A DNA stretch of 64,000 nucleotides from Paenibacillus thiaminolyticus. Its GTDB lineage: Bacteria; Bacillota; Bacilli; Paenibacillales; Paenibacillaceae. Below are positions 26,494 through 37,584 of the stretch, piece after piece. A program made the translations under genes and the position numbers. The notes beneath the pieces are model-generated. The model made no database searches. It was not told the origin of the DNA and saw only the letters and a program-made list of their open reading frames with translations. The first letter of the stretch is position 1. Every line of letters begins with the position of its first letter. The stretch is from positions 5,611,501-5,675,500 of the forward strand of contig NZ_CP041405.1 of the NCBI RefSeq assembly GCF_007066085.1, in the 5' to 3' direction.

Positions 26494-27429
26494 TTATTTC
26501 AGATCTTCGATGGAGTTGATGTCCATATATGCTGGAACGACAAGACCGATTTTGGTGCCGTCCAGGTTCGGACCGAGATCATCGATTTGATCCTTGAATT
26601 TGTCGTAATAGTCTTTGTGCGTCGTTGGGAGCCAGGCAGCCACAATCGCATCGACATCCCCGTTGGCGACACCCGTCCACATCGGGCCGGCTTCGACCTG
26701 GAGCAGATCGACCTTATAGCCGAGCTTCTCCTGCAGCACGTACGCGATGACGTTCGTGCTCGCAATTTCCGAATCCCAGGCCACATAGCCCAGCTTCAGC
26801 TTTTTGCCGTCTGCAGGTTGTGCGCCTTCGATCCACTTGTCAGCCTTGTCCGCATTCGCATCGACCCATTCTTTGGCGGCTTCTTCCGGGTTTTTGCCGT
26901 CATGAACGGCAACCATCACCTGCGCCATATCATCTGCCGTCCATTCGAACTGGTCGAGCACCTTATGCGCGTTCGGATCGTCTTCCTTTAATCCTTTGCG
27001 AGCAATCGTATGGATCTGCTCATCTCCGCCGTAGACCCCTTTCGGATCCTCTAAATATTTCAGATCGTATTTGGCGAATTTCCAATGCGGCGTCCAGCCT
27101 GTAATAATAATTGGCTCCTGCTTCTTGATCGCTTTATCCAAGGCAGCGGTCATGGCGGCGCCGGAGCCCTCGATGAGCTTCCATTTGTCGAGGCCGTATT
27201 CCTGGATCGCTTGCTCTGTCGCCTGCATAATCCCCGCACCGGCGTCGATGCCGACGATCTTGTAATCGACGGACGCGCCTACGCTTGCCGACTGGCTGTC
27301 ACCGGAGGAAGCCCCGTCGCTATCCGCTCCTCCAGATGGGCTGGAGGAACCGGAACAGCCTGCCAGCGTCCATCCGATCATCGCGATAAGTCCCAACAAC
27401 ATCCAACGTCTCGTTCGATTATGCTTCAT
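26494..27429 (-). CDS. Glycine betaine ABC transporter, substrate-binding lipoprotein (OpuAC type)
   Basis: Receptor of an osmoprotectant importer, about 311 residues. It begins with a lipoprotein signal ending LAGC, then a Ser/Gly linker. The OpuAC fold is recognised by IVGIDAGAGIMQATEQAIQE, IIITGWTPHWKFAKYDLKYL with the aromatic residues typical of the betaine cage, and YVAWDSEIASTNVIAYVLQ. Three start codons compete: GTG 27438, ATG 27435 (overlapping the permease stop as TGATG) and ATG 27429 (best spaced from AAGGAG). I use 27429. It is the last gene of the operon and its stop lies almost on the terminator. Confidence 0.9.
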   Translation of the reverse strand: MKHNRTRRWMLLGLIAMIGWTLAGCSGSSSPSGGADSDGASSGDSQSASVGASVDYKIVGIDAGAGIMQATEQAIQEYGLDKWKLIEGSGAAMTAALDKAIKKQEPIIITGWTPHWKFAKYDLKYLEDPKGVYGGDEQIHTIARKGLKEDDPNAHKVLDQFEWTADDMAQVMVAVHDGKNPEEAAKEWVDANADKADKWIEGAQPADGKKLKLGYVAWDSEIASTNVIAYVLQEKLGYKVDLLQVEAGPMWTGVANGDVDAIVAAWLPTTHKDYYDKFKDQIDDLGPNLDGTKIGLVVPAYMDINSIEDLK

Positions 27430-27434
27430 GCACA

Positions 27435-28274
27435 TCACGCTCCTTGTTTTTTTGATTTATTTTTTTTGAAACTATGCTGAGAGAACCGGTCCAAAATAAT
27501 AGCCAGCAGCACGACAGCGAGGCCAGCCTCGAAGCCCTGGCCGATCTTCAGCTGGGTAACGGAACGATAGACTTCGGCTCCAATCCCTTGGGCGCCGATC
27601 ATGGAGGCGATAACGACCATGGACAGCGACAGCATAATCGTCTGGTTCACGCCGGCCATCAAGGTTGGCATGGCGACCGGAAGCTGCACCTTCCACAAGG
27701 TCTGCATCGGCGTGGAGCCGAAGGCGGAAGCGGCCTCCATCATGTCTTCAGGCACTTGGCGGATGCCAAGCTCGGTCAACCGGATCGTCGGCGGCACGGC
27801 GAAAATGACGGATGCAATGACGCCAGGCACGATGCCGAGTCCGAACAGAAATACGGCCGGAAGCAAATAGACAAAGGCGGGCATCGTCTGCATGAAGTCG
27901 AGCACCGGCCGCACAATCCGGGATACGTTGTCCGAACGGCCGCAGGCAATGCCAAGCGGAATGCCGATCACGATAGACAATAATGTCGATACGATGACGA
28001 GGGCCAGCGTGCTCATCGTCGGCTCCCAATAGCCGAGCGCTTCGATGATGAACAGTCCGATCAAGGTCAATAAGGACAAGGACCAGCGTCCGATCAGAAA
28101 TGCGAGCACGGTGAAGATCGCAATGAAAATGTAGGCAGACGGCCAGGTGAGCAGATCGGTGATGCTCTCTACGCTGCGTTCGATTACTTTGGACAGAAAT
28201 TGGAAGAATCCATCGGCATTCGTTCCGAGCCAATTCACTCCCTCTTCAACCCAATTACCTATCGGCAGTCGCAT
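27435..28274 (-). CDS. Glycine betaine ABC transporter permease (OpuAB type)
   Basis: A 279-residue membrane subunit with about six helices. The conserved cytoplasmic EAA-like loop lies in LTELGIRQVPEDMMEAASAFGS, and TPMQTLWKVQLPVAMPTLMAGVNQ follows. GIPLGIACGRSDNV and DFMQTMPAFVYLLPA are typical of OpuAB/ProW. Its start overlaps the ATPase gene by 20 bases and its stop overlaps the receptor gene start, so the three subunits are translationally coupled. Confidence 0.92.
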   Translation of the reverse strand: MRLPIGNWVEEGVNWLGTNADGFFQFLSKVIERSVESITDLLTWPSAYIFIAIFTVLAFLIGRWSLSLLTLIGLFIIEALGYWEPTMSTLALVIVSTLLSIVIGIPLGIACGRSDNVSRIVRPVLDFMQTMPAFVYLLPAVFLFGLGIVPGVIASVIFAVPPTIRLTELGIRQVPEDMMEAASAFGSTPMQTLWKVQLPVAMPTLMAGVNQTIMLSLSMVVIASMIGAQGIGAEVYRSVTQLKIGQGFEAGLAVVLLAIILDRFSQHSFKKNKSKKQGA

Positions 28275-29526
28275 GCGACATCACCATCCCTTCCGTGTCT
28301 GTAGCGGCAGTATCCGTTCCAGTCGTGTCATTCGCTCCATTCGTTCCATTTGGCACATTGCCCGCCAGCGCGCCGAGAACCGCTCCACGCACGATCGCAC
28401 CCATCAGCTTGCCATCCGGCTGGACGACAGCGATTGGAAGCTTGGCTTCGCCTGACAATGCGAACAGATCGTTCAACACCACATCCGGCGATACGGCAGG
28501 GACGTCGGTGAACATGACTTCCTGCAATGACTTGCCGCCGCGTGCCGCCTCACTGGCCTGCTCGGCTGTAACGACCCCTTGAAGAGACTTATCTTTGCCC
28601 ACGACGAACAGGGTTGAGATGCCGATATCCCGCATGAGCTGCAGGGCGACGCGCGGTCCCCGATCAAGGGATACTGTCTCCGGCCGGCGCATGATGTGCG
28701 CTGCCGTCAGCACTTTCGATAAGTCCACTCCTTCAACGAATCGCTCCACGTATTCGTCTGCCGGATCCATCAGCATTTGTTCCGGGGTGCCGATTTGAAC
28801 CAGCTTCCCGTCTTTTAATAACGCGATTCGATCTCCGATGCGGAGAGCTTCGTCCAAATCATGGGTAATAAAAATGATGGTTTTATGCATTTTTTGCTGC
28901 AATGCGAGGAGTTCGTCCTGCATATCCCGCCGGATAAGCGGATCAAGAGCACTGAATGCTTCGTCCATCAGCAGAACATCCGGATCATTAGCCAGCGCTC
29001 TGGCCAGTCCGACTCGCTGCTGCATGCCGCCGCTCAATTCGTCAGGATATTTCTGCTCCCAGCCGTCGAGTCCGACCAATCCGAGAGCTTCCCGCGCTTT
29101 GCGGTAGCGTTCTTCCTTCGTCATTCCTTGAATTTCGAGGCCGTATGCGGCATTGTCGAGGACGGTGCGATGAGGGAAGAGTGCGAACTTCTGGAACACC
29201 ATGCCGATCGTCTTGCGGCGAACTTCCCGCAACTCCGACTCGCTTAGCTTGGAGATGTTCCGATCTTTCAACCAGATGTCTCCGTCCGTCGGTTCGATAA
29301 GACGATTCAGCATTCGCACCAGCGTGGACTTTCCGCTGCCGGAGAGGCCCATGATAACGAAGATTTCGCCTGGCTCGACGGAGAAAGAGACCTGATTGAC
29401 GGCAACAGTCGCTTGTTTTTCTGTGGCGAGCCGTTCCCGGGACCACCCTTGCTTCAGCAGAGTGAGCGAGCGTTGCGCTTGCGGACCGAAGATTTTGGTC
29501 ACTCCGTTGACTTTAATGATAGACAA
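28255..29526 (-). CDS. Glycine betaine ABC transporter ATPase with CBS domains (OpuAA type)
   Basis: The motor subunit, 423 residues. Walker A is GLSGSGKST, signature LSGGMQQRVGLARAL, Walker B LLMDEAFSALDP. The C-terminal 130 residues hold a pair of CBS motifs (VALQLMRDIGISTLFVVGKD and LNDLFALSGEAKLPIAVVQP), which sense ionic strength in OpuA proteins. The last 30 residues are an unusual Thr/Asn/Gly-rich tail (NGTNGANDTTGTDTAATDTE). An in-frame ATG at 29568 has no ribosome binding site; TTG at 29526 lies behind GAGAGGTG, so a TTG start is proposed. First gene of the operon, opposite a GbsR-type repressor gene. Confidence 0.9.
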   Translation of the reverse strand: MSIIKVNGVTKIFGPQAQRSLTLLKQGWSRERLATEKQATVAVNQVSFSVEPGEIFVIMGLSGSGKSTLVRMLNRLIEPTDGDIWLKDRNISKLSESELREVRRKTIGMVFQKFALFPHRTVLDNAAYGLEIQGMTKEERYRKAREALGLVGLDGWEQKYPDELSGGMQQRVGLARALANDPDVLLMDEAFSALDPLIRRDMQDELLALQQKMHKTIIFITHDLDEALRIGDRIALLKDGKLVQIGTPEQMLMDPADEYVERFVEGVDLSKVLTAAHIMRRPETVSLDRGPRVALQLMRDIGISTLFVVGKDKSLQGVVTAEQASEAARGGKSLQEVMFTDVPAVSPDVVLNDLFALSGEAKLPIAVVQPDGKLMGAIVRGAVLGALAGNVPNGTNGANDTTGTDTAATDTEGMVMSHATADR

Positions 29527-29576
29527 TCGTTTCACCTCTCTTGGTCTTGCCCGAATTCGTTTTTCCAACGCTTTCT

Positions 29577-29606
29577 ATTGTAACCTTTGAAAATTTTCAA
29601 TAACAA
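29577..29606 (-). promoter_or_regulatory. opuA-type promoter with a palindromic operator in its spacer
   Basis: On the minus strand TTGTTA (29606-29601), an 18-bp spacer and TACAAT (29582-29577). The spacer contains the perfect 14-bp palindrome TTGAAAATTTTCAA (29587-29600). A repressor bound there would block RNA polymerase. The divergent GbsR-type gene is the obvious candidate (inference). Confidence 0.6.
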
Positions 29607-29703
29607 CCTTTAAAACTGTTTGTAAATTACGTTCAGTAAAAACTGTACAAACTTATGCTGTCATATGCTCATCTTTCCTAAAGAATGCTGACCTATCCGG
29701 TAC

Positions 29704-29732
29704 TTTACTTTTGAATCCATCTCTCATACAAT
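29704..29732 (+). promoter_or_regulatory. Candidate promoter of the GbsR-type gene
   Basis: TTTACT (29704-29709), a 17-bp spacer and TACAAT (29727-29732). The remaining bases up to the start at 29886 show only the ribosome binding site CAGGAGGAATT. Confidence 0.45.
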
Positions 29733-29885
29733 GTTCGATGACGCCTTATACCGTTAGGAGATGCGGGATTCCCGAGCCGTCCCGAGTCGACCTCATCTTC
29801 CACTATATAATCAATGACTACGGTATCATTCAAAAGGAGTCGAATAACTAGCAGCAGCCAGGTTCGGCACAGGAGGAATTAGCAC

Positions 29886-30452
29886 ATGGCAACGTTCGCG
29901 CAGTTGACGCAGGAACAACAAGGGGCGGTGGAAAAAGCTCGCAATCGTGTCATAGAAGCGATCGGTCAAAATATGGACCTATACGGAATGACTCAATCCA
30001 CAGGCCATTTGTACGGTTTGCTATTTTTCAGCGATCATCCGATGACGCTGGATGAGATGGGCAAGGAAATGGAAATGAGTAAGACGAGCATGAGCACAGG
30101 GGTCCGTACGCTGGTGGATATGAAGATGGTGCACAAGGTATGGGGCAAAGGCACGCGGAAAGACTTGTATCAAGTGGAGCCGGACTGGTACCAGACATTT
30201 GCCGATTACTTCGGCATTAAGTGGCGCAAGGCCATCGAAGTGAACTTATCCGCCATCCGGCGTTCCAAGCGAGAACTGGAGAACCTGCTCGCAGCGAATA
30301 GCGAGGACGAGACGCTGAGCGGCATCGTTCAGGCGGACATTGCCAAGATGCGGGAAGCGGAGCAGTATTACCACTGGCTGGATCAATTAATAGATGCACT
30401 GGAGAGCGGCGAAATTTTTCACTTTGTCCCGAAGCCGGGAACTCCTGAATAA
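29886..30452 (+). CDS. GbsR/OpcR-type repressor of osmoprotectant genes
   Basis: A 188-residue MarR-like regulator. The winged-helix region spans about 30-100 (TGHLYGLLFFSDHPMTLDEM, then MEMSKTSMSTGVRTLVDMKM and VHKVWGKGTRKDLY), which is the typical GbsR sequence. Family members bind choline or betaine and repress choline oxidation or osmoprotectant uptake genes. Here it faces the OpuA-type operon across 359 bases that contain a palindrome inside the opuA-type promoter. No gbsA/gbsB genes are present in the window, so control of uptake is the likely role. A terminator follows. Confidence 0.88.
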   Translation: MATFAQLTQEQQGAVEKARNRVIEAIGQNMDLYGMTQSTGHLYGLLFFSDHPMTLDEMGKEMEMSKTSMSTGVRTLVDMKMVHKVWGKGTRKDLYQVEPDWYQTFADYFGIKWRKAIEVNLSAIRRSKRELENLLAANSEDETLSGIVQADIAKMREAEQYYHWLDQLIDALESGEIFHFVPKPGTPE

Positions 30453-30470
30453 ACATAATGTTCGCTCCAA

Positions 30471-30498
30471 AAGACGGCCCCAAGCCGTCTTTTTTTTA
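30471..30498 (+). terminator. Intrinsic terminator of the GbsR-type gene
   Basis: AAGACGGC (30471-30478) with GCCGTCTT (30484-30491), then a run of T to 30497. Confidence 0.88.
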
Positions 30499-30529
30499 TG
30501 AATAAGCTCCTCTTTGTTTCTTATGATCG

Positions 30530-30745
30530 CTATCCCCATGGCTTAGGAGAGTTGGGTGTCCTCGTTCGCGCTTGTGGTCGCTATCCCCGTCTCGTACGTG
30601 GATATAGTCGATATCCCCGTCGTACAGGAAAGTGAAGTATCTTCGTCCGTACATATAGCTGGTATCCCCGTCGCACAGGAAAGTGGAGTATCCTCGTTCC
30701 CGCTTTTGATCGGTATCCCGATGGCGGGTAGAGTAAGTAGATAAA
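30530..30745. repeat. Degenerate repeat of about 50 bp (first array)
   Basis: Four or five imperfect units begin with a GGTATCCCCGTCG-like core (near 30529, 30580, 30611, 30661 and 30710) and share ACAGGAAAGTGGAGTATCCTC-like interiors. Spacing is roughly 30-52 bases. No gene is supported in either strand. Confidence 0.6.
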
Positions 30746-30746
30746 G

Positions 30747-31290
30747 CTGACGGCCTGAGCAGGTGGGATATTGAGAATAAGGCACAAAAGTGGAGTTGTC
30801 TGCCCCTGAGCGGTCGGCATATTGGCATAGGGCGCAAAAGTGGAGCTGTCCGTCTGACCAGATGGGATATTGAGGATAAGGCACAAAGAGAAGCGGACCG
30901 CCCTGACCAGATGGGATATTGAGGATAAGGCACAAAGAGAAGCGGACCGCCCTGACCAGATGGGATATTGAGGATAAGGCACAAAGAGAAGCGGACCGCC
31001 CTGACCAGACGGGATATTGGGCATAAGGCACAAAGAGAAGCGGACCGCCCTGACCAGATGGGATATTGAGGATAAGGCACAAAGAGAAGCGGACCGCCCT
31101 GACCAGACGGGATATTGAGGATAAGGCACAAAGAGAAGCGGACCCGCCCTGACCAGACGGGATATTGAGGATAAGGCACAAAGAGAAGCGGACCCGCCCT
31201 GACCAGACGGGATATTGGGCATAAGGCACAAAAAGTGGAGCGAGCTACCCTGACCAGACGGGATATTGAGCATAAGGACATGAAAGGATA
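30747..31290. repeat. Minisatellite with a 49-50 bp unit, about eleven copies
   Basis: The unit begins CCTGACCAGATGGGATATTG and continues AGGATAAGGCACAAAGAGAA then GCGGACCGC. Copies three to nine (about 30853-31205) are nearly identical; the first two and last two are diverged. The period is 49 in the earlier copies and 50 in copies with an extra C. Because the period is not a multiple of three, all three minus-strand frames stay open, giving long false reading frames. Confidence 0.93.
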
Positions 31291-31455
31291 TGGTTTGACC
31301 TGAACTCACGGAGCGGTTGAGAGGAAATTGGTATGAACCCGGTTGGAGGGGGAGATGTGATGTATAATACATCTAACGAAGGGGTTCCTGCTTGGTCTTG
31401 ACCTTCCTCCTCTGTTCCCTTCGTATAACGATGAAGATCTAGGGGGTAGGCGGCC

Positions 31456-33894
<2,439 letters not shown>

Positions 33895-33905
33895 CACGCA
33901 AGCGG

Positions 33906-33935
33906 GACTCCTTTTTTTCCGGAGTCTCTTTTTTT
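33906..33935 (+). terminator. Intrinsic terminator of the AraC-type sensor gene
   Basis: GACTCC (33906-33911) pairs with GGAGTC (33921-33926); TCTTTTTTTT follows. Confidence 0.8.
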
Positions 33936-34052
33936 GCGCAAAAGAACGTGGAAAGCCCAACTGGCGCGGCATCCGGGAAAATGAACCCCGATACAAATAC
34001 GGGCGCTTTACGGCGGCGGGTCCGGTTCCTTATAGTTAGGCCATCGCTTTTT

Positions 34053-34066
34053 TGCAAGCGCTTACT
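34053..34066 (+). promoter_or_regulatory. Possible catabolite-responsive element
   Basis: TGCAAGCGCTTACT matches the CcpA cre consensus TGWAANCGNTNWCA at all but two positions. It lies 17 bases before the first permease start, where CcpA would block transcription. Confidence 0.35.
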
Positions 34067-34082
34067 TAAAAGGAGGGAGGCC

Positions 34083-35003
34083 ATGACGAAGAAAGCCCGA
34101 TTCTGGCATCTCGTCAAGAAGCATAAAGTGCTCTACCTGCTGATGCTTCCGGGGATTTTATACTACATTATCTTCAAGTATGTGCCCATGTACGGCATCA
34201 TTATCGCTTTTCAGGATTTCTCTATCGGCAAGGGGATTATCGGCAGCAAGTTCGTGGGGCTGAAGCATTTCATTGAATTTTTCTACGTCACGCCGGACTC
34301 CTGGAAGCTGATTCGGAACACGATCATGCTGAATGTGTACGATCTGCTGTTTCATTTTCCGTCTCCGATTATTTTGGCCATTTTGTTCCATGAGCTGCGC
34401 AACAAATGGTTCAAAGGGTTTGTCCAAAGTGTCAGCTATATGCCTCACTTTCTCTCTACCGTCGTTATCGCGGGTATTCTCGTTACCTTTTTGTCGCCGA
34501 CGACCGGGGTGGTCAATCACCTGCTCGTGAAGGTGTTCGGGATGGAGCCAATTATGTTCCTCGGTCTGCCCGAATGGTTCCGGACGATCTATGTCGGCTC
34601 CGAGATCTGGCAGAAGATAGGCTGGGGCACGATTCTGTATCTGGCTGCGATCGCCGGCATTGATCCTACGCTTTATGAAGCGGCCAAAATGGACGGAGCG
34701 AACCGGTTCCAGCAAATCCGGCATATTACGCTGGTCGGCATGCTGCCGGTCATGATCATTTTGTTCGTGCTGACGCTCGGCCATTTTATGGAGACGGGAT
34801 TCCAGAAGATTCTGCTGCTGTACAACTCCATGAACTATGAGACATCGGATGTCATTAATACCTTTGTCTACCGTCGGGGAATTCTTGATGCCGATTTCAG
34901 CTTCGCGACGGCCGTCGGGCTGTTCCAGTCCGTGATTGGGCTCATTCTGGTCGTGACGGCGAACCGGATCGTCCGCAAATATTCCGAGACGAGTCTGTGG
35001 TAG
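34083..35003 (+). CDS. ABC transporter permease, LplB family
   Basis: First membrane subunit of a CUT1-type importer, 306 residues with six helices. It begins MTKKARFWHLVKKHKVLYLL and carries YYIIFKYVPMYGIIIAFQDF near the N-terminus, which is typical of LplB. The EAA loop that meets the ATPase is YEAAKMDGANRFQQIRHITL (about 197-216). AAAGGAGGGAGG is placed ideally for the ATG at 34083; an upstream in-frame ATG at 33948 has none. No ATPase gene is present nearby, as is usual in this family, where a shared MsmX-like ATPase is recruited. Confidence 0.9.
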   Translation: MTKKARFWHLVKKHKVLYLLMLPGILYYIIFKYVPMYGIIIAFQDFSIGKGIIGSKFVGLKHFIEFFYVTPDSWKLIRNTIMLNVYDLLFHFPSPIILAILFHELRNKWFKGFVQSVSYMPHFLSTVVIAGILVTFLSPTTGVVNHLLVKVFGMEPIMFLGLPEWFRTIYVGSEIWQKIGWGTILYLAAIAGIDPTLYEAAKMDGANRFQQIRHITLVGMLPVMIILFVLTLGHFMETGFQKILLLYNSMNYETSDVINTFVYRRGILDADFSFATAVGLFQSVIGLILVVTANRIVRKYSETSLW

Positions 35004-35017
35004 GAGGGGGGGATTTC

Positions 35018-35878
35018 GTGAAAATCAGAGCCAGTCTAGGTTCCCGGATCTTCGACGCCATCAACATCATGCTGATGATTCTGCTGGTCATGATGATGAT
35101 GTATCCGATGGTCTATGTGTTCTCGGCTTCGATCTCCGACAACGCGCTGGTGGCCAGCGGAGAGGTGCTCCTGTTCCCGAAGCAGGTGACGCTGGTGGCG
35201 TATGAGCGGCTGATCACCAATCCTGATCTGTGGATCAGCTATTGGAACACGATCCGCTACACCGTGCTGCATGTGGCGCTTACGCTTATCGTGACGGCGG
35301 CCATGGCCTTTCCGCTATCGAAAAAATGGCTGCCGGGCCGGCGGACGATTCTGCTGTTGGCCGCCTTCACGCTCCTGTTCAGCGGGGGGATGATTCCGAC
35401 GTTCCTGGTCGTGCAAAAGCTGGGCATGCTCGATACGATCTGGGCGATCGTGCTTCCGTCTCTCATCTCGACGTGGTACTTGTTCATCATGCGGACGTTC
35501 TTCGAGGCGCTGCCCGAAGAGCTGGAGGACGCCGCCACGATTGACGGCTGCAATTCCCTGCAGGTGCTGCTGCGGATCGTGCTGCCGCTGTCGATGCCGG
35601 TCATGGTCACCATCGGCTTGTTCACCGCCGTGAACCAGTGGAACGCGTTCTTCGACGCGCTGATCTATCTGAATGACAGGAGCATGTACCCGCTGCAGAT
35701 TATGCTCCGGAATATTCTCATTGCCGGAACGACCGTGCAAGGGGAAGGGGATATGAATCATCTGGAGACGCTCAAGTACGCGATGATCATCATCGCTACG
35801 TTGCCGATTCTGTGCGTATATCCGTTTATCCAGAAATATTTTGTGCAGGGCAGCATGATTGGCGGCATTAAGGGTTGA
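35018..35878 (+). CDS. ABC transporter permease, YtcP/LplC family
   Basis: Second membrane subunit, 286 residues. Typical segments: YPMVYVFSASISDNALVASG near the start, the EAA loop LPEELEDAATIDGCNSLQVL (about 164-183), and the C-terminal PFIQKYFVQGSMIGGIKG that is conserved in YtcP proteins. GTG at 35018 lies behind TAGGAGGGGGG; a GTG at 34997 in frame would overlap that binding site. The last 38 bases of the gene are duplicated immediately after the stop codon. Confidence 0.9.
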   Translation: MKIRASLGSRIFDAINIMLMILLVMMMMYPMVYVFSASISDNALVASGEVLLFPKQVTLVAYERLITNPDLWISYWNTIRYTVLHVALTLIVTAAMAFPLSKKWLPGRRTILLLAAFTLLFSGGMIPTFLVVQKLGMLDTIWAIVLPSLISTWYLFIMRTFFEALPEELEDAATIDGCNSLQVLLRIVLPLSMPVMVTIGLFTAVNQWNAFFDALIYLNDRSMYPLQIMLRNILIAGTTVQGEGDMNHLETLKYAMIIIATLPILCVYPFIQKYFVQGSMIGGIKG

Positions 35879-35916
35879 TTGTGCAGGACAGCATGATTGG
35901 CGGCATTAAGGGCTGG
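35841..35916 (+). repeat. 38-bp tandem duplication of the 3' end of the permease gene
   Basis: 35841-35878 (TTGTGCAGGGCAGCATGATT and onward, ending in the stop) is repeated at 35879-35916 with two visible changes, the second destroying the stop. It lies between the permease and the solute-binding protein gene. Confidence 0.9.
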
Positions 35917-35980
35917 ACAGATCTGGCCGTTCCGAAGGTAATGAGAAATCTGAAGCGATGAAGATGAAGGAGGTTCAGAC

Positions 35981-37543
35981 ATGAAGAAAAGATCGTTCGC
36001 AATGATGTTAGCCGCCGCTCTGCTTGTTATCGTGGCTGCGGCAGGATGCTCTACCAAGGACAAAGGAGCTTCGCCGGGCGAATCCGGGGGCTCGGATGGC
36101 AAGAGCCCGATCCAATTTTCCTGGCTGGCGTATGACCGGGTGGAGGGGAAGGTGCGGCAGGATTGGGAGATTTTCAAGGAGATCGAGGCAAAGACCGGCG
36201 TCAGTGTCGATTTTCAAATCGTCAGCCAGGAAGGGCTCATCGAGAAAAGACAGATTATGATTGCGACCAACTCGGTCACCGATTTCATTCAGGTTACGAC
36301 CCAGGAGGGCCGGGATCATGGACCTGACAACATATTTCTGAATTTGAAGGACTATTTGGATCAAGCTCCGAATTTGAAAGCTTTTTATGAAAAATATCCG
36401 GAAGCCGCAGCCGTCGCCACCGGCGCGGACGGGGGCATCTATACGGTGCCCGTCATTGAAGGGGATGCCGAAGGAAAAGGGTTCAACTTCATCTGGTATG
36501 CCCGCAAAGACGTGATGGATCAGCACGGGCTGAAGGCGCCGGAGACGATGGATGAATTTTACCAGTTCCTGAAGACGCTCAAAGAAAAAGAACCGGACTC
36601 CTACCCGCTTATTTCGAACGGGATTGTAGGCGATACGGGACTGTACACGGTATTCGGCCGGGCGTTCACCGGCATTCAGGGCTTCTTCAACATCGACCCG
36701 GCCACCGATAAATATGCCTTTGCGCCGTACCGCGACGGCTATAAAGAGTCGCTGATCTTTTTGAATAAGCTGTATGCGGAAAAGCTGCTTGACCCGGAAT
36801 ATTCCTTGCTGACACAGGCACAGTGGGAGGAGCGCATGCTGAAGGGTAGGTCGTTCGTGACGTATTTCTGGAAAGCGGACCTGGAATCTCTGACGGAGAA
36901 GGGACGCAAGGCAAGCACCGCCTCATTCGAACTGGATGCGATTCCGCAGGTCGCCGCAGACGGCATCAAGAACTACCAGTTCTCCCGTCCGGTCATCGGG
37001 GCTATGGGGCGCGCGATATCCGCCAAGGTCAAGGATAAGGACAGGGCGGTCCAGTTCCTGGATTATCTCGTCGGCGAGGAAGGCTCGAACTATTTGTCGC
37101 TCGGCATTGAAGGCAAGACGTACACGATTGAGAACGGCAAGCCGGTATATATGAAGGAATTCGGCACTTCTCCGTTCAATACGCTGCGCAAGGAGTGGGG
37201 CGTATGGTACGACCTGATTACGCTGGACAATGCCAAGTCGCGCGAGGTCTGGGAGCGCGGGTTGAGCGACAAGAGCCAAGAGATCAACAAGAAGTATGAG
37301 CCGTACATCGTGCCGGCACCGAAGCAAATCGTGAAGACGGAGGAGGAGTTGGAGCTGGAAAAATCGAAGCTGAACAATCTCAATAAATATTTGGAGCAAA
37401 AATTAACGGAGTTCGTCACCGGCAAAACGCCAATCAATGACGAGACGTACCAGCAATTCCTCGATCAGGCGAAGAAGCTCGGCGCCGATGACCTGCTCCA
37501 TATGTATGATGCCGCGTATACCCGGACATACGGTAAGAAATAA
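35981..37543 (+). CDS. Extracellular solute-binding lipoprotein, LipO family
   Basis: A 520-residue receptor of the CUT1-type importer. The lipoprotein signal ends VAAAGC followed by a Gly/Ser/Lys linker. The mature protein has the family features IQFSWLAYDRVEGKVRQDWE, TGVSVDFQIVSQEGLIEKRQ, DYLDQAPNLKAFYEKYPEAA and a long charged helical C-terminus (EEELELEKSKLNNLNKYLEQ). RBS GAAGGAGG fits. LipO-type receptors usually bind oligosaccharides such as polygalacturonan or mannan fragments. The presence of an amidohydrolase and a Rieske gene rather than glycosidases downstream makes the ligand uncertain here. Confidence 0.9.
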   Translation: MKKRSFAMMLAAALLVIVAAAGCSTKDKGASPGESGGSDGKSPIQFSWLAYDRVEGKVRQDWEIFKEIEAKTGVSVDFQIVSQEGLIEKRQIMIATNSVTDFIQVTTQEGRDHGPDNIFLNLKDYLDQAPNLKAFYEKYPEAAAVATGADGGIYTVPVIEGDAEGKGFNFIWYARKDVMDQHGLKAPETMDEFYQFLKTLKEKEPDSYPLISNGIVGDTGLYTVFGRAFTGIQGFFNIDPATDKYAFAPYRDGYKESLIFLNKLYAEKLLDPEYSLLTQAQWEERMLKGRSFVTYFWKADLESLTEKGRKASTASFELDAIPQVAADGIKNYQFSRPVIGAMGRAISAKVKDKDRAVQFLDYLVGEEGSNYLSLGIEGKTYTIENGKPVYMKEFGTSPFNTLRKEWGVWYDLITLDNAKSREVWERGLSDKSQEINKKYEPYIVPAPKQIVKTEEELELEKSKLNNLNKYLEQKLTEFVTGKTPINDETYQQFLDQAKKLGADDLLHMYDAAYTRTYGKK

Positions 37544-37584
37544 GTTCGCGCCTTGTAAATCGCGGGGACGAAGGAGGAAGCGCT

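Noticed and set aside
30747..31290. Possible CRISPR array
   Set aside because: The whole unit repeats head to tail; there are no unique spacers between constant repeats and no cas genes.
30496..31372. Three long minus-strand reading frames of 228-263 codons with repeated peptide units
   Set aside because: They are products of the 49-50 bp repeat keeping every frame open; no ribosome binding site, and the same DNA reads open in all three frames.
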